From the NCBI RefSeq assembly GCF_013394855.1, contig NZ_JABMLK010000001.1:1426001-1490000 (forward strand): DNA of 64,000 nt, written 5' to 3'. Within the stretch, counting starts at the first letter, position 1. Every line of letters starts with the position of its first letter. Shown one piece after another: positions 29,061-39,902 of the stretch. Under the pieces are notes generated by a model. It worked only from the letters and a program-made list of their open reading frames with translations, was not told the DNA's origin and did no database searches. A program made the position numbers and the translations under genes. This DNA comes from Limnobaculum xujianqingii. Its GTDB lineage: Bacteria > Pseudomonadota > Gammaproteobacteria > Enterobacterales > Enterobacteriaceae.

Positions 29061-30347
29061 TTAACCAAAAAGAATGTCAGGCCGTGATACCGCATGGCGG
29101 ATAGCATCGATTAACAGCGATAACTGTGCGGGCTGAATAATATAGGGCGGCATTAAGTAGATAAGTTTGCCAAACGGACGAATCCATACTCCCCTGGCAA
29201 CAAAGAATTTTTGCAGGCTGGCCATATTGATCGGTTTAACCACTTCAACAACGCCAATCGCCCCCAGTACTCTCACCTGATGTACATAAGGAGAATCCTC
29301 CAGCGGACGTAATCCTTGTTCTAAAGCATCAGCGATTTGCGCTACCTGAGACTGCCAGTGATTTTCAGCCAGTAAATCTAAACTGGCACAGGCAACCGCA
29401 CAGGCGAGTGGATTGGCCATAAATGTCGGACCATGCATAAAACATCCGGCTTCCCCCTGGCTAATAACATTAGCTACATTACGGGTAGTCATAACCGCAG
29501 AAAGCGTCATATATCCCCCGGTTAGCGCCTTCCCTACACATTGGATATCCGGTGAAATACCCGCATGCTGGCAGGCAAACAGTTTGCCGGTTCGCCCAAA
29601 GCCAGTAGCAATTTCATCGGTAATCATCAGAATTTGATATTTATCGCAGAGCCGGCGTATACCTTTGAGATATTCGGGATGATAAAAACGCATTCCTCCA
29701 GCACCCTGAACGATAGGCTCCAGAATAACGGCGGCAATTTCTTGTTGATGCTGTTCCATCAAACGAGAAAAGTGCTCCATTGCCCCTTCCTGCCATTCGC
29801 CGGAGAAGGGGATATCCATACCATCGGCAAACAAATTTTGCGGCAAAAAACCTTGATACAGACTATGCATCGAATTTTGTGGGTCGCAAACTGACATGGC
29901 TCCAAAGGTGTCACCGTGATAACCATGACGTAAAGCCAGGAACTGGTGTCTTCGCTCTCCTTTGCTCTGCCAGTATTGCAGTGCCATCTTCATTGCAACT
30001 TCAACAGCAACGGAACCGGAATCTGCCAGAAAAACGGTTTCCAACTCAGGTTCGGTTATCTCAATCAAACGACGACACAGTTCAGTCGCAGGTTGATGAG
30101 TAATACCACCGAACATCACATGTGCCATTTTGGTTAACTGTTGGCTGGCTGCCTGATTTAATTTGGGATGGTTATAACCATGAATTGCTGCCCACCAGGA
30201 TGACATACCATCAACCAACTCGGTGCCATCTTGTAAATAGAGTGAAACGTCCTGAGCAGAACTCACCGGATAACAGGGCAATGGCTGAATCATCGAAGTA
30301 TAGGGGTGCCAGATATGGCGTTGGTCAAATTCAATATCTGAAAACAT
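29061..30347 (-). CDS. bioA: Adenosylmethionine-8-amino-7-oxononanoate aminotransferase
   Basis: 428 residues from the ATG at 30347; an extension to 30509 would cross the bio operator and is rejected. It is a class III PLP aminotransferase converting KAPA to DAPA with SAM as amino donor. FDQRHIWHPYTSM, DGMSSWWAAIHGYNHPKLN, LRHGYHGDTFGAMSVCDP, ITDEIATGFGRTGKLFA and VGKALTGGYMTLSA (PLP lysine) are present. It is divergent from bioB, as in E. coli. Confidence 0.97.
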   Translation of the reverse strand: MFSDIEFDQRHIWHPYTSMIQPLPCYPVSSAQDVSLYLQDGTELVDGMSSWWAAIHGYNHPKLNQAASQQLTKMAHVMFGGITHQPATELCRRLIEITEPELETVFLADSGSVAVEVAMKMALQYWQSKGERRHQFLALRHGYHGDTFGAMSVCDPQNSMHSLYQGFLPQNLFADGMDIPFSGEWQEGAMEHFSRLMEQHQQEIAAVILEPIVQGAGGMRFYHPEYLKGIRRLCDKYQILMITDEIATGFGRTGKLFACQHAGISPDIQCVGKALTGGYMTLSAVMTTRNVANVISQGEAGCFMHGPTFMANPLACAVACASLDLLAENHWQSQVAQIADALEQGLRPLEDSPYVHQVRVLGAIGVVEVVKPINMASLQKFFVARGVWIRPFGKLIYLMPPYIIQPAQLSLLIDAIRHAVSRPDILFG

Positions 30348-30357
30348 AAAAAACAAC

Positions 30358-30390
30358 CGTAAACTAAATTGACATAAAATTAGTTTACAA
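30358..30390. promoter_or_regulatory. BirA-binding bio operator
   Basis: An inverted repeat with arms GTAAACTAA (30359-30367) and TTAGTTTAC (30380-30388), separated by 12 bases, matches the arrangement and sequence of the E. coli bio operator. It lies between the divergent bioA and bioB starts and overlaps the bioB promoter. Biotinyl-AMP-bound BirA should repress both directions. Confidence 0.85.
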
Positions 30391-30397
30391 TTAAAGT
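30369..30397 (+). promoter_or_regulatory. bioB promoter
   Basis: TTGACA at 30369-30374, a 17-base spacer and TAAAGT at 30392-30397 give a good sigma-70 promoter embedded in the BirA operator. Confidence 0.65.
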
Positions 30398-30432
30398 TTT
30401 TCAAAACCAACAGATTATTGATCGGATCTCTT

Positions 30433-31470
30433 ATGAACCAGACTGAACGCTGGAGTGCAGCACAAACCCAGACGCTTTTTGATACACCGCTACTGGAGTT
30501 ACTTTTCACCGCACAGCAAGTGCATCGTGAACACTTCGATCCCCGGCAAATTCAGGTCAGTACGCTACTGTCTATCAAAACCGGTAACTGCCCTGAAGAC
30601 TGTAAATACTGCCCGCAAAGTGCCCGCTATAAAACCGGTCTGGCCTCAGAAGCATTAATGGCTGTAGACCAAGTACTGGAGTCGGCTCGTCAGGCAAAAG
30701 CCGCAGGTTCCGGACGCTTTTGTATGGGAGCTGCATGGAAAAATCCGCATGAGCGCGATCTCCCCTATCTGGAACAGATGATTCGTGGTGTGAAAGCACT
30801 GGGCATGGAAAGTTGTATGACCTTAGGCTCACTTACCCCTTCTCAGGCTGAAAGGCTAAAACATGCCGGACTGGATTATTACAATCACAATCTGGACACC
30901 TCGCCAGAATACTATGACAAGATTATTACCACTCGCAGTTATCAGGAACGGCTTAATACGTTGGATTATGTACGTCAGGCAGGTATTAAAGTCTGCTCAG
31001 GCGGTATTCTGGGATTGGGAGAATCGGTAACCGACAGAGCCGGTTTACTACGCCAGTTGGCGAATATGCCCGAACCACCGGAGAGTGTTCCAATTAACAT
31101 GCTGGTTAAGGTGGCTGGTACACCGCTGGATAATCTTCCTGATATAGACCCTTTTGAGTTTATTCGCACCATCGCCATTGCCCGCATTATGATGCCGCGT
31201 TCTTATGTCCGTCTGTCCGCTGGTCGGGAACAAATGAATGAACAAACTCAGGCTATGTGCTTTATGGCAGGCGCTAACTCTATTTTCTATGGTTGCAAAT
31301 TACTCACCACACCCAATCCGGAACAAAACAGCGATCTGAAACTGTTCAACAAGCTGGGGCTAAATCCTGAAAAACAGCAAATACAACAAACCTACAGCGA
31401 GCAGTTAGTACGTATCGCTAAGCAGTTACATGAACCAGACACCGAGCATTATTACAATGCCGCACCCTGA
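30433..31470 (+). CDS. bioB: Biotin synthase
   Basis: 345 residues from the ATG at 30433; a TTG at 30418 is an alternative with no better ribosome site. It is a radical-SAM enzyme inserting sulfur into dethiobiotin. The 4Fe-4S motif [10 protein letters not shown] has cysteines 53, 57 and 60. [28 protein letters not shown] and [15 protein letters not shown] are typical. bioD follows and slightly overlaps; bioF and bioC, which lie between them in E. coli, are absent. Confidence 0.97.
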   Translation: MNQTERWSAAQTQTLFDTPLLELLFTAQQVHREHFDPRQIQVSTLLSIKTGNCPEDCKYCPQSARYKTGLASEALMAVDQVLESARQAKAAGSGRFCMGAAWKNPHERDLPYLEQMIRGVKALGMESCMTLGSLTPSQAERLKHAGLDYYNHNLDTSPEYYDKIITTRSYQERLNTLDYVRQAGIKVCSGGILGLGESVTDRAGLLRQLANMPEPPESVPINMLVKVAGTPLDNLPDIDPFEFIRTIAIARIMMPRSYVRLSAGREQMNEQTQAMCFMAGANSIFYGCKLLTTPNPEQNSDLKLFNKLGLNPEKQQIQQTYSEQLVRIAKQLHEPDTEHYYNAAP

Positions 31471-32173
31471 TACCTTCGAGAATGTTATAAATCACACCTG
31501 GTTTATTACTGGTACCGATACCGATGCCGGAAAAACGGTTGCCACCAGAGCTTTACTACAATCATTTTCAGCCCGTCACTATCAGGTTGCAGGTTACAAA
31601 CCTGTAGCCTCTGGCAGTCAGCTAACAGAAGATGGATTACGCAATCAGGATGCCCTGATTTTGCAGCAATATTCATCAAAGAAATTAGACTACCATCAAG
31701 TCAATCCGGTCACATTTCTTCACCCAACATCACCGCATATAGCCAGCCGCTTAGTATCGCAGCCTATACAACCATCTCAGCTATCATCAGGGTTAGCCAG
31801 CTTACAGCAGCAAAATGAAGTGGTGATTGTTGAGGGAGCTGGAGGATGGTTTACTCCTGTTGATGAGCAATATTCTCTGTCTGACTGGGTTATCGCCGAG
31901 CAGCTACCCGTGGTGATGGTGGTGGGAATCAAACTTGGCTGTATAAACCATGCATTATTAACTCAACAGGCTCTGGCAAGTGCAGGAGTTCATTTTAGCG
32001 GTTGGATAGCCAATAGCGTACAGCCAGACTATCTTCACTATGATGATTATATGACAACGCTAAAAAAACGAATTGCCGCCCCACTGCTGGGAGAAATTCC
32101 CTATTTACCAAACCTTTCGTCAATAAAGTCATTAGAGCAATATGTTGACAGCTCGCGACTGCTGTCTGAATAA
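31457..32173 (+). CDS. bioD: Dethiobiotin synthetase
   Basis: 238 residues from the ATG at 31457, overlapping bioB by 14 bp; an ATG at 31430 is also in frame. The Walker [42 protein letters not shown] and [15 protein letters not shown] are diagnostic. It closes the ureido ring of dethiobiotin using ATP and CO2, directly before the BioB step. No strong Shine-Dalgarno is visible, so translation may be coupled to bioB. Confidence 0.95.
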   Translation: MPHPDTFENVINHTWFITGTDTDAGKTVATRALLQSFSARHYQVAGYKPVASGSQLTEDGLRNQDALILQQYSSKKLDYHQVNPVTFLHPTSPHIASRLVSQPIQPSQLSSGLASLQQQNEVVIVEGAGGWFTPVDEQYSLSDWVIAEQLPVVMVVGIKLGCINHALLTQQALASAGVHFSGWIANSVQPDYLHYDDYMTTLKKRIAAPLLGEIPYLPNLSSIKSLEQYVDSSRLLSE

Positions 32174-32194
32174 AAACCAAAATCCAGGGCAATA

Positions 32195-32224
32195 AAAAAC
32201 CCTCATATCACTATGAGGGTTTTT
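32195..32224. terminator. Bidirectional terminator, bioD / secF
   Basis: A 13-bp perfect stem with A-tract and T-tract arms (AAAAACCCTCATA / TATGAGGGTTTTT) lies between convergent bioD and secF and should work both ways. Confidence 0.9.
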
Positions 32225-32244
32225 CTGTTCAATAATCGTATTAA

Positions 32245-33213
32245 TTAAGGCAGCATTGAAGGCTGATCGGCGCCCTCTTTTTCCACTTTGGTTGGTAGCA
32301 TGTGTTCACGCTTCACGCCCATCTTCAGCGCCATATAAGCCGCTACCCAGATGGATGATGCCGTACCCAGCAAAATACCAATAGCCAGTGATTCAGAGAA
32401 GCCTTTCAACATCTCACCACCAAAGAACAACAGACACAGAACCGCCAGTAAGGTAGTACCTGATGTCATTAACGTCCGGCTCAGCGTCTGAGTCAGGGAG
32501 ACGTTCATGATTTCATAAGGTGTACCACGACGAATCTTACGGAAGTTCTCACGCATCCGGTCAAATACTACGATGGTATCGTTCAGTGAGTAACCGATGA
32601 TCGACAGCATTGCTGCAACGATAGTCAGGTCCACTTCACGCTGGAATAACGAAATGATACCTAAGGTAATCACCACGTCATGCGCCAGTGCAAATACTGC
32701 ACCTGCAGCCAGGCGCCATTCAAAACGAAAACCAACATAGATAAGGATACAGAGCAAACAAACAATAATCGCCATCAGACCGGATTGAGCCAATTCGGCA
32801 CCAACGCTTGGTCCAACGAACTCGATACGTTTAACTTCCGCACCTTCATCGGCGTTGCTGTGAACGATATCCAGAATCTTGCCGCTCAGAACTTCACTGT
32901 TCATACCTTCAATAGGTGCCATACGGATCATAACGTCACGGCTACTACCAAAGTTTTGAACAATTGGGTCCTTAAAGCCCTGTGCATTCAGGTCAGCACG
33001 CACTTTTTCCAGGTCTATCGGATGGGTTAATTTAACTTCAATCACGGTACCACCGGTGAAGTCCAAACCCCAGTTAAACCCTTTCATGCCCATGATGACA
33101 AATGATGCAACCACAAGAATCATAGAAATAACGAAAGCGATATTACCCACGCGCAGAAAGTCATAGACTCTCCGACCGTGGTTAAGCTGCTCTACTTTAT
33201 ATTCCTCTGCCAC
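32245..33213 (-). CDS. secF: Protein translocase subunit SecF
   Basis: 322 residues from a GTG at 33213 with AAGGAG upstream; the protein then starts (M)[18 protein letters not shown] like E. coli SecF. A longer frame from 33273 overlaps secD. It has six membrane segments, [29 protein letters not shown] and the RND-type [20 protein letters not shown]. With SecD it uses the proton gradient to aid late export steps. Confidence 0.96.
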   Translation of the reverse strand: MAEEYKVEQLNHGRRVYDFLRVGNIAFVISMILVVASFVIMGMKGFNWGLDFTGGTVIEVKLTHPIDLEKVRADLNAQGFKDPIVQNFGSSRDVMIRMAPIEGMNSEVLSGKILDIVHSNADEGAEVKRIEFVGPSVGAELAQSGLMAIIVCLLCILIYVGFRFEWRLAAGAVFALAHDVVITLGIISLFQREVDLTIVAAMLSIIGYSLNDTIVVFDRMRENFRKIRRGTPYEIMNVSLTQTLSRTLMTSGTTLLAVLCLLFFGGEMLKGFSESLAIGILLGTASSIWVAAYMALKMGVKREHMLPTKVEKEGADQPSMLP

Positions 33214-33223
33214 AACAGACTCC

Positions 33224-35074
33224 TTAAATAGACAGCTTGGTAATGCGCTTGCCGCCGTACGCCAGGTTAACAATGGCGCGCGTACCTACAATCGCAGTGA
33301 ACATGGAAGTCAAGACGCCAATAGACAGCGTGATGGCAAAGCCTTTAATCGAACCGGTACCTACAGCGTACAAAATCGCGGCGGTAATCAGCGTAGTCAG
33401 GTTGGCATCCAAAATACTGCTAAATGCGCCCTTATACCCTTCATGAATCGCCTGTTGGACACTACGTCCATTTTTCAGCTCTTCTTTTATTCGCTCGTTA
33501 ATCAGTACGTTAGCATCAACCGCCATACCTACCGTTAGTACAATACCGGCAATGCCCGGCATACTTAGCGTTGCCCCCGGCAACAGCGACATGGTACCAA
33601 CAATAAGAATAACGTTAACCACCAGTGCAGCACTGGCCATCAGGCCAAATACGCGATACACCAGCAGCATAAAAATTACCGATACCATCAGACCCCAGAA
33701 ACAAGCTTCCAGACCCTGAGTAATATTTTGCTGACCCATTGACGGACCAATAGTACGCTCTTCAACAATTTGAATTGGCGCTATCAGTGCACCAGCACGC
33801 AGTAACAGTGAGAGCTGACGAGCTTCAGCGGCATTATCAATACCGGTAATACGGAAGCTGTTACCCAAACGAGACTGAATGGTCGCAACGTTAATCACTT
33901 CTTCTTGTTTTTCAAGAATAGATCTACCGTTGGCATCTTTTTTACCGCTGTCTTTATACTCTACAAACACCGTGGCCATATTCTTGCCAATGCTGTCTTT
34001 AGTAAAGTTAGACATGATATTACCACCAGCGCTGTCCAGAGAAATGTTCACCTGTGGGCGACCATACTCATCGCTGCTGGAAGTAGAATCGGTAATATGA
34101 TCGCCAGTCAGAACCACCTTTTTATATAACACCACTGGGGAGTTATCACGGCGGTACTTAACTTCAGATTTACTACGGTCGCGACCGCGTAATACTGAAG
34201 CGGCATCAATGCTGGTATTTACCAGACGGAACTCAAGCGTTGCTGTCGCACCTAAAATCTCTTTAGCACGAGCAGTATCCTGAATACCCGGTAATTCAAC
34301 CACAATACGGTCAGCTCCCTGACGCTGAACCACTGGCTCAGCAACCCCTAACTGGTTTACCCGGTTACGCAGGATGTTAACGTTTTGCTGAACCGCATAT
34401 TCACGCGCTTCGCTCAAACGTTCCGCAGTCATTTGGGTCGTAAAGCTGTTATTAGAGCCTGGAGTGATAATCAGATCGCGATGACGAGGCGTCAGAAAAT
34501 CAATAGCCTTAGTACGCGTATCTGCATCAGGGAAACGAGCTTCAACGCCGAAGTTGCTACTTTTCACTATTTCAGAATAAGCAATGCCTTCAGTATGAAG
34601 TTCACTTTCAATAGAATCTTGCGTTTGCTCTTGCAGTTTGGACATCGCGGTATCCATATCCACTTCCATCAGGAAGTGCACACCACCGCGCAGGTCGAGG
34701 CCCAGTTTCATTGGCTCTGCACCAATTGTCTGTAGCCAGGCTGGCGTAGCTGGAGCAAGGTTTAATGCAATAACAAACTGATTTCCCAGCGACTCTGCCA
34801 GAATTTCCCGAGCCCGCAGTTGAACATCAGTATTATCAAACCGTACCAGTAAAGAGCCATTCTCTTCCAGAGCTGCCGATTTGATAACAATATTCTGTTG
34901 CTTCAGAGCATCTTCTACCTGACCCAACGTAGCAGTACTGGCGGTGCCACCGCGCACCCCAGTAATCTGAATCGCCGGATCCTCACCATAAATGTTAGGA
35001 AGTGCATAAAGCAAACCGATGCCGATCACGAAGACCAGCATCAGATACTTCCATAAAGGATAACGGTTTAACAC
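33224..35074 (-). CDS. secD: Protein translocase subunit SecD
   Basis: 616 residues (E. coli 615). There is one N-terminal membrane segment, a large periplasmic P1 domain containing [15 protein letters not shown] and [20 protein letters not shown], and five C-terminal segments with [18 protein letters not shown]. It is 10 bp upstream of secF and 45 bp downstream of yajC in the standard order. Confidence 0.97.
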   Translation of the reverse strand: MLNRYPLWKYLMLVFVIGIGLLYALPNIYGEDPAIQITGVRGGTASTATLGQVEDALKQQNIVIKSAALEENGSLLVRFDNTDVQLRAREILAESLGNQFVIALNLAPATPAWLQTIGAEPMKLGLDLRGGVHFLMEVDMDTAMSKLQEQTQDSIESELHTEGIAYSEIVKSSNFGVEARFPDADTRTKAIDFLTPRHRDLIITPGSNNSFTTQMTAERLSEAREYAVQQNVNILRNRVNQLGVAEPVVQRQGADRIVVELPGIQDTARAKEILGATATLEFRLVNTSIDAASVLRGRDRSKSEVKYRRDNSPVVLYKKVVLTGDHITDSTSSSDEYGRPQVNISLDSAGGNIMSNFTKDSIGKNMATVFVEYKDSGKKDANGRSILEKQEEVINVATIQSRLGNSFRITGIDNAAEARQLSLLLRAGALIAPIQIVEERTIGPSMGQQNITQGLEACFWGLMVSVIFMLLVYRVFGLMASAALVVNVILIVGTMSLLPGATLSMPGIAGIVLTVGMAVDANVLINERIKEELKNGRSVQQAIHEGYKGAFSSILDANLTTLITAAILYAVGTGSIKGFAITLSIGVLTSMFTAIVGTRAIVNLAYGGKRITKLSI

Positions 35075-35119
35075 AATAGTAGTTTCCCTTCGGGAAAATC
35101 AAAAAGTATAGCGCTCAAA

Positions 35120-35452
35120 TTAGAGCGCTTTCATTGTGCCTTTAGGCAATACAGCCGCAACGAAGTCACGTTTGATGGTTACTTCAGTTGTATCATTCAG
35201 AGCAATAACGATGTAGCCAGTATCAGAAACTTTAGATACGCGACCTACTAATCCACCGGTGGTTAAAACTTCATCACCTTTAGTAATGGAACTCATCAGG
35301 TTCTTATGATCTTTAGCACGCTTCTGCTGTGGGCGCAGGATCATAAAATAGAAGATCAAACCGAAAACTACCAGCATGATAACTAAAGAATATGGGCTGC
35401 CTTGAGCTGGTGCACCGGCTGCTGCCACTGCGTCAGAAATAAAAAGACTCAT
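35120..35452 (-). CDS. yajC: Sec translocon accessory protein YajC
   Basis: 110 residues with one membrane segment (VIMLVVFGLIFYFMILRPQQKR) and a small cytoplasmic domain. It joins SecDF in the holotranslocon. It is placed between tgt and secD as in E. coli. Confidence 0.96.
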   Translation of the reverse strand: MSLFISDAVAAAGAPAQGSPYSLVIMLVVFGLIFYFMILRPQQKRAKDHKNLMSSITKGDEVLTTGGLVGRVSKVSDTGYIVIALNDTTEVTIKRDFVAAVLPKGTMKAL

Positions 35453-35492
35453 TAATGAGATTCCTCTGTTGTTATGTTGATGAATATATGAA

Positions 35493-36665
<1,173 letters not shown>

Positions 36666-37742
36666 TTACGATTTCCCACCAGGGATTTCATTAATCGCTT
36701 CCGGATTACGGGTGATGAACATGGCATCCCCATAGCTAAAGAAACGGTATTGCTTCTCGACCGCCTGCTGATATGCCCGCATGGTATTGCTATAACCGGC
36801 AAATGCCGATACCAGCATGATTAGCGTTGATTCAGGCAGGTGAAAATTAGTAATCAAGGTATCAATAACCCGGAACTGATAGCCAGGATAAATAAAGATG
36901 CTGGTATCGCCAAAGAATGGCTCAATTAAATCTTGTTTGGCTGCCTGAGCTGCGCTTTCCAACGACCTAACTGATGTGGTTCCCACGGCAATCACTTTAT
37001 TACCCCGGGCCTTACAGGCTAATACGGCATCAACTACCTGCTGTGGAACTTCTGCATACTCAGCATGCATTATATGCTGTTTAATATCATCAACCCGCAC
37101 TGGCTGGAATGTTCCGGCTCCTACATGCAGAGTGACGAATTCCATATTAATCCCTTTGGCACGCAATGCTTCCAATAGCGGCTGATCAAAGTGTAAACCT
37201 GCCGTTGGAGCCGCAACTGCGCCAGGGCGCTGGCTGTAAACCGTTTGATAAAGCTCACGGTCAGCCTCTTCATCTGGCCTGTCAATATAAGGGGGTAATG
37301 GCATATGCCCGGCAGCGTTAAGAATCGTCAAAACATCGCGGCCATCGGTAAAATGAAGTTCAAACAGCGCATCGTGGCGGGCTGCCATAATAGCTGGAAT
37401 AGATTCATCATCTCCCAATAGTAGTTCTGCTCCCGGTTTTGGCGCTTTAGAAGCGCGAACGTGAGCCAGAACTCTTCTGTCGTCCAGCACTCGCTCAACC
37501 AGAACCTCAATCTTTCCACCGCTGGCTTTTTTGCCAAACAGCCGAGCCGGAATCACCCTGGTATTATTAAATATCAGCAAATCACCCGGATTCAGCTTAT
37601 TCAGCACATCAGTAAATGTGTCATCAGAAAGTGTGCCACTGATACCTTCAAGAGAAAGCATACGACAAGCGCTGCGTTCCGCCTGAGGGTAGCGAGCAAT
37701 TAAGGATTCAGGAAGTTCAAATGAAAAATCAGTAACGCGCAT
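36666..37742 (-). CDS. queA: S-adenosylmethionine:tRNA ribosyltransferase-isomerase
   Basis: 358 residues from the ATG at 37742 (E. coli 356); an upstream extension to 37856 is not family-like. [64 protein letters not shown] and [17 protein letters not shown] are characteristic. It converts preQ1-tRNA to epoxyqueuosine-tRNA. It heads the queA-tgt-yajC-secD-secF series. Confidence 0.97.
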   Translation of the reverse strand: MRVTDFSFELPESLIARYPQAERSACRMLSLEGISGTLSDDTFTDVLNKLNPGDLLIFNNTRVIPARLFGKKASGGKIEVLVERVLDDRRVLAHVRASKAPKPGAELLLGDDESIPAIMAARHDALFELHFTDGRDVLTILNAAGHMPLPPYIDRPDEEADRELYQTVYSQRPGAVAAPTAGLHFDQPLLEALRAKGINMEFVTLHVGAGTFQPVRVDDIKQHIMHAEYAEVPQQVVDAVLACKARGNKVIAVGTTSVRSLESAAQAAKQDLIEPFFGDTSIFIYPGYQFRVIDTLITNFHLPESTLIMLVSAFAGYSNTMRAYQQAVEKQYRFFSYGDAMFITRNPEAINEIPGGKS

Positions 37743-37920
37743 AGGTTTTCTAATCTCAAAAAACAAGCGGCTTAGTCTAGAGCCAGTCGGATAAGGCTGC
37801 AACCTATAAGGCAATAAAAGTATAAGAAAACCAGCAATAATCGACATACTTCGCATCGCCGGAATATTAATCTTAATAATAAAGCATACCAGTGATGTCA
37901 GATTACACTATAATTAGCCC

Positions 37921-38502
37921 ATGAATTTTCTCGCTCACCTCCATTTAGCCTCGCTGGCTGACAGTTCCCTGTTAGGAAATCTGCTGGCAGATTTTGTACG
38001 CGGTAACCCTGACGGAGAATATGCTCCGGAAGTGGTTAACGGCATCATGTTGCATCGACGTATCGATAAGCTTACCGATAACCTTGAACCGGTAAGAGAA
38101 GCGCGTCGCCTGTTTAGCCAACCTCACTATCGGGTGGCACCTATTGCATTAGATGTACTCTGGGATCACTTCCTGGCCCGACATTGGGAACAACTTAATG
38201 GCACCATGCCGCTGGCAAATTTTGTTGCTCTGGCAAAAAACAATATTGTTCCCCATTTATCAGAAACGCCCCCGGGGTTTCAACATATCAATCAGTATAT
38301 CTGGCGAGATCGCTGGCTGGAACGCTACGCTGAATTACCATTCATTGCTGATACCTTGCATAATATGGCCATTCGCCGCCCACGACTGGAGGCGCTAAGC
38401 TATTGTATCGAGGATATTCAGCAACATTATCACCCATTAGAAGAGACATTTTTGCGCTTCTATCCACTGATGATGGCGCAGGCAAAAGCAAAACAATTAT
38501 AG
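37921..38502 (+). CDS. acpH: Acyl carrier protein phosphodiesterase
   Basis: 193 residues, E. coli AcpH (YajB) 193. [39 protein letters not shown] and [14 protein letters not shown] carry the conserved His/Asp residues of this HD-like metal enzyme. It removes the phosphopantetheine group from holo-ACP. It is divergent from queA as in E. coli. Confidence 0.95.
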   Translation: MNFLAHLHLASLADSSLLGNLLADFVRGNPDGEYAPEVVNGIMLHRRIDKLTDNLEPVREARRLFSQPHYRVAPIALDVLWDHFLARHWEQLNGTMPLANFVALAKNNIVPHLSETPPGFQHINQYIWRDRWLERYAELPFIADTLHNMAIRRPRLEALSYCIEDIQQHYHPLEETFLRFYPLMMAQAKAKQL

Positions 38503-38651
38503 CACTTTCATTTAGTTAGCTAACAAAGCTAAAGTAAATTACCGTATAGCCGCTTTACAGGGTATGATGTTATGGTTATGTTTACCATCTGTAATAAGTG
38601 CCCTGATTAAACCATAGGCGGAAGCTATCTCAACAATCGGTCTGATATGCT

Positions 38652-38679
38652 TTGCGATCGATACCTTACTGCCTATACT
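38652..38679 (+). promoter_or_regulatory. Promoter of the peroxiredoxin gene
   Basis: TTGCGA (38652-38657), a 16-base spacer and TATACT (38674-38679) form a good sigma-70 promoter 53 bp before the start codon. Confidence 0.5.
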
Positions 38680-38732
38680 GGCACACAAAATTTATTCCCT
38701 TATTTATCAACCTAATTGACAGGAGAGTTATT

Positions 38733-39335
38733 ATGGTTCTGGTTACTCGCCAAGCCCCTGATTTTACTGCTGCAGCTGTTCTTGGTAACGGCGAAATCGT
38801 TGAAAACTTCAATCTGAAGAATCATCTGAATGGCAAAGCAGCTGTGCTGTTCTTCTGGCCAATGGACTTTACTTTCGTATGTCCTTCTGAACTGATCGCT
38901 TTCGACCACCGTTATGAAGAATTCAAAAAACGCGGTATCGAAGTTGTTGGTATTTCTTTCGATTCAGAGTTCGTACACAACGCATGGCGTAAAACCCCAG
39001 TAGACAACGGCGGCATCGGCGAAGTTAAATACGCAATGGTTGCTGACGTTAAGCGTGAAATTCAACAAGCATACGGCATCGAACATCCGGATGCTGGCGT
39101 TGCTTTACGTGCATCTTTCCTGATCGACAAAAACGGTGTTGTTCGTCACCAGGTAGTTAACGACCTGCCACTGGGCCGTAACATCGATGAAATGATCCGT
39201 ATGGTTGACGCACTGCAATTCCACGAAGAGCACGGTCAAGTGTGCCCAGCTCAGTGGGAAAAAGGTCAGGAAGGCATGAACGCATCTCCGGATGGCGTTG
39301 CTAAATTCCTGTCTCAGAACGCTGGTAAGCTGTAA
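38733..39335 (+). CDS. 2-Cys peroxiredoxin, AhpC/Prx1 type
   Basis: 200 residues from the ATG at 38733 (AGGAGAG upstream). The peroxidatic Cys50 is in DFTFVCPSE, and the resolving Cys171 in GQVCPAQW. It reduces hydrogen peroxide and organic peroxides in the cytoplasm. It is often named tsaA in relatives and is distinct from the AhpC partner of AhpF. A frame opening at 38652 would run through the promoter. Codon use is strongly biased (GTT, GGC, CGT), fitting high expression. Confidence 0.94.
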   Translation: MVLVTRQAPDFTAAAVLGNGEIVENFNLKNHLNGKAAVLFFWPMDFTFVCPSELIAFDHRYEEFKKRGIEVVGISFDSEFVHNAWRKTPVDNGGIGEVKYAMVADVKREIQQAYGIEHPDAGVALRASFLIDKNGVVRHQVVNDLPLGRNIDEMIRMVDALQFHEEHGQVCPAQWEKGQEGMNASPDGVAKFLSQNAGKL

Positions 39336-39362
39336 TTAGCTGTTTGTTCTGATTCTGATATT

Positions 39363-39391
39363 AAAAAGAGCCGCGATGCGGCTCTTTTTTT
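39363..39391 (+). terminator. Peroxiredoxin gene terminator
   Basis: AAAAAGAGCCGC / GCGGCTCTTTTT with a GAT loop and a run of T: a textbook rho-independent terminator. Confidence 0.93.
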
Positions 39392-39430
39392 GGCCGTTAG
39401 TTAGCCATTGTTTTTAGTTTTTAGCTTTTA

Positions 39431-39495
39431 GCTTTTGACCTTTGCTTTTGACCTTTGCTTTTGACCTTTGCTTTTGACCTTTGCTTTTGACCTTT
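39431..39495. repeat. 13-bp tandem repeat, five copies
   Basis: Five perfect copies of GCTTTTGACCTTT (65 bp), with degenerate units on both sides. It sits directly left of the family 2 repeat copy B. A related TTTTGACCTT flank is found left of copy A at about 24012. Confidence 0.9.
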
Positions 39496-39839
39496 GCCCT
39501 TGTTCTTAGCTTTTGTCTTTGCCCTTCACTATGAGCACTTGAATTCAGCTGACGACTGAGAGAGGCCAGCACGAGCAGCATGGATGCTGCTCGAGGCACA
39601 GCGACGCCGGGAGCGGCTCTGTGCCGGTGCGTTAAGGCTGAACGAAGGAGGAAGGAAGTCGCCTAAGCGACCTGAATTCCTGTGCGAAAGCGCGGGAGTG
39701 CAGAGGGGGTTCGCTAACCCCTTCTGCTCGGCCGTTACACTGGCGTTGAGATAAACTCAGCACTATTACGGACGAAACTTACACCAAGACTTAAGAGCAA
39801 AGACATAAACTAAGGTCAAAAGCTAAGAACAAGGGCAAA
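39493..39839. repeat. Perfect 23-bp inverted repeats bracketing family 2 copy B
   Basis: Bases 39493-39515 are the exact reverse complement of 39817-39839, enclosing a 301-bp interior that contains the 249-bp family 2 element. A further GTCTTTGC / GCAAAGAC pair lies just inside (39515-39522, 39797-39804). This looks like the terminal-repeat layout of a small non-autonomous mobile element, although no transposase is present. Confidence 0.8.
39533..39781. repeat. Dispersed structured repeat, family 2, copy B
   Basis: About 249 bp, homologous to 24039-24290. Stems: CGAGCAGCA / TGCTGCTCG (39572-39580, 39585-39593); GGCACAG / CTGTGCC (39595-39601, 39619-39625); GTCGC / GCGAC (39658-39662, 39667-39671); GGGGTT / AACCCC (39706-39711, 39716-39721). 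The first, second and fourth differ from copy A by paired changes that keep the stems. No gene is seen inside. Confidence 0.8.
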
Positions 39840-39850
39840 ATACCCAACAA

Positions 39851-39879
39851 AAAATGGCCCCGGTTATCGGGGCCATTTT
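39851..39879 (-). terminator. proY terminator
   Basis: AAAATGGCCCCG / CGGGGCCATTTT with a 5-base loop, 24 bases beyond the proY stop; on the minus strand TTTT follows. Confidence 0.85.
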
Positions 39880-39902
39880 CAACTAACTCTATCTAACAAC
39901 AA

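Noticed and set aside
31430-31456. Earlier bioD start
   Set aside because: It would deepen overlap with bioB to 41 bp and add residues not seen in BioD; neither start has a clear ribosome site, so this stays uncertain.
39414-39599. 61-codon minus-strand ORF across the 13-bp array
   Set aside because: Lysine-rich repeat peptide generated by the tandem array; no ribosome site or homology.
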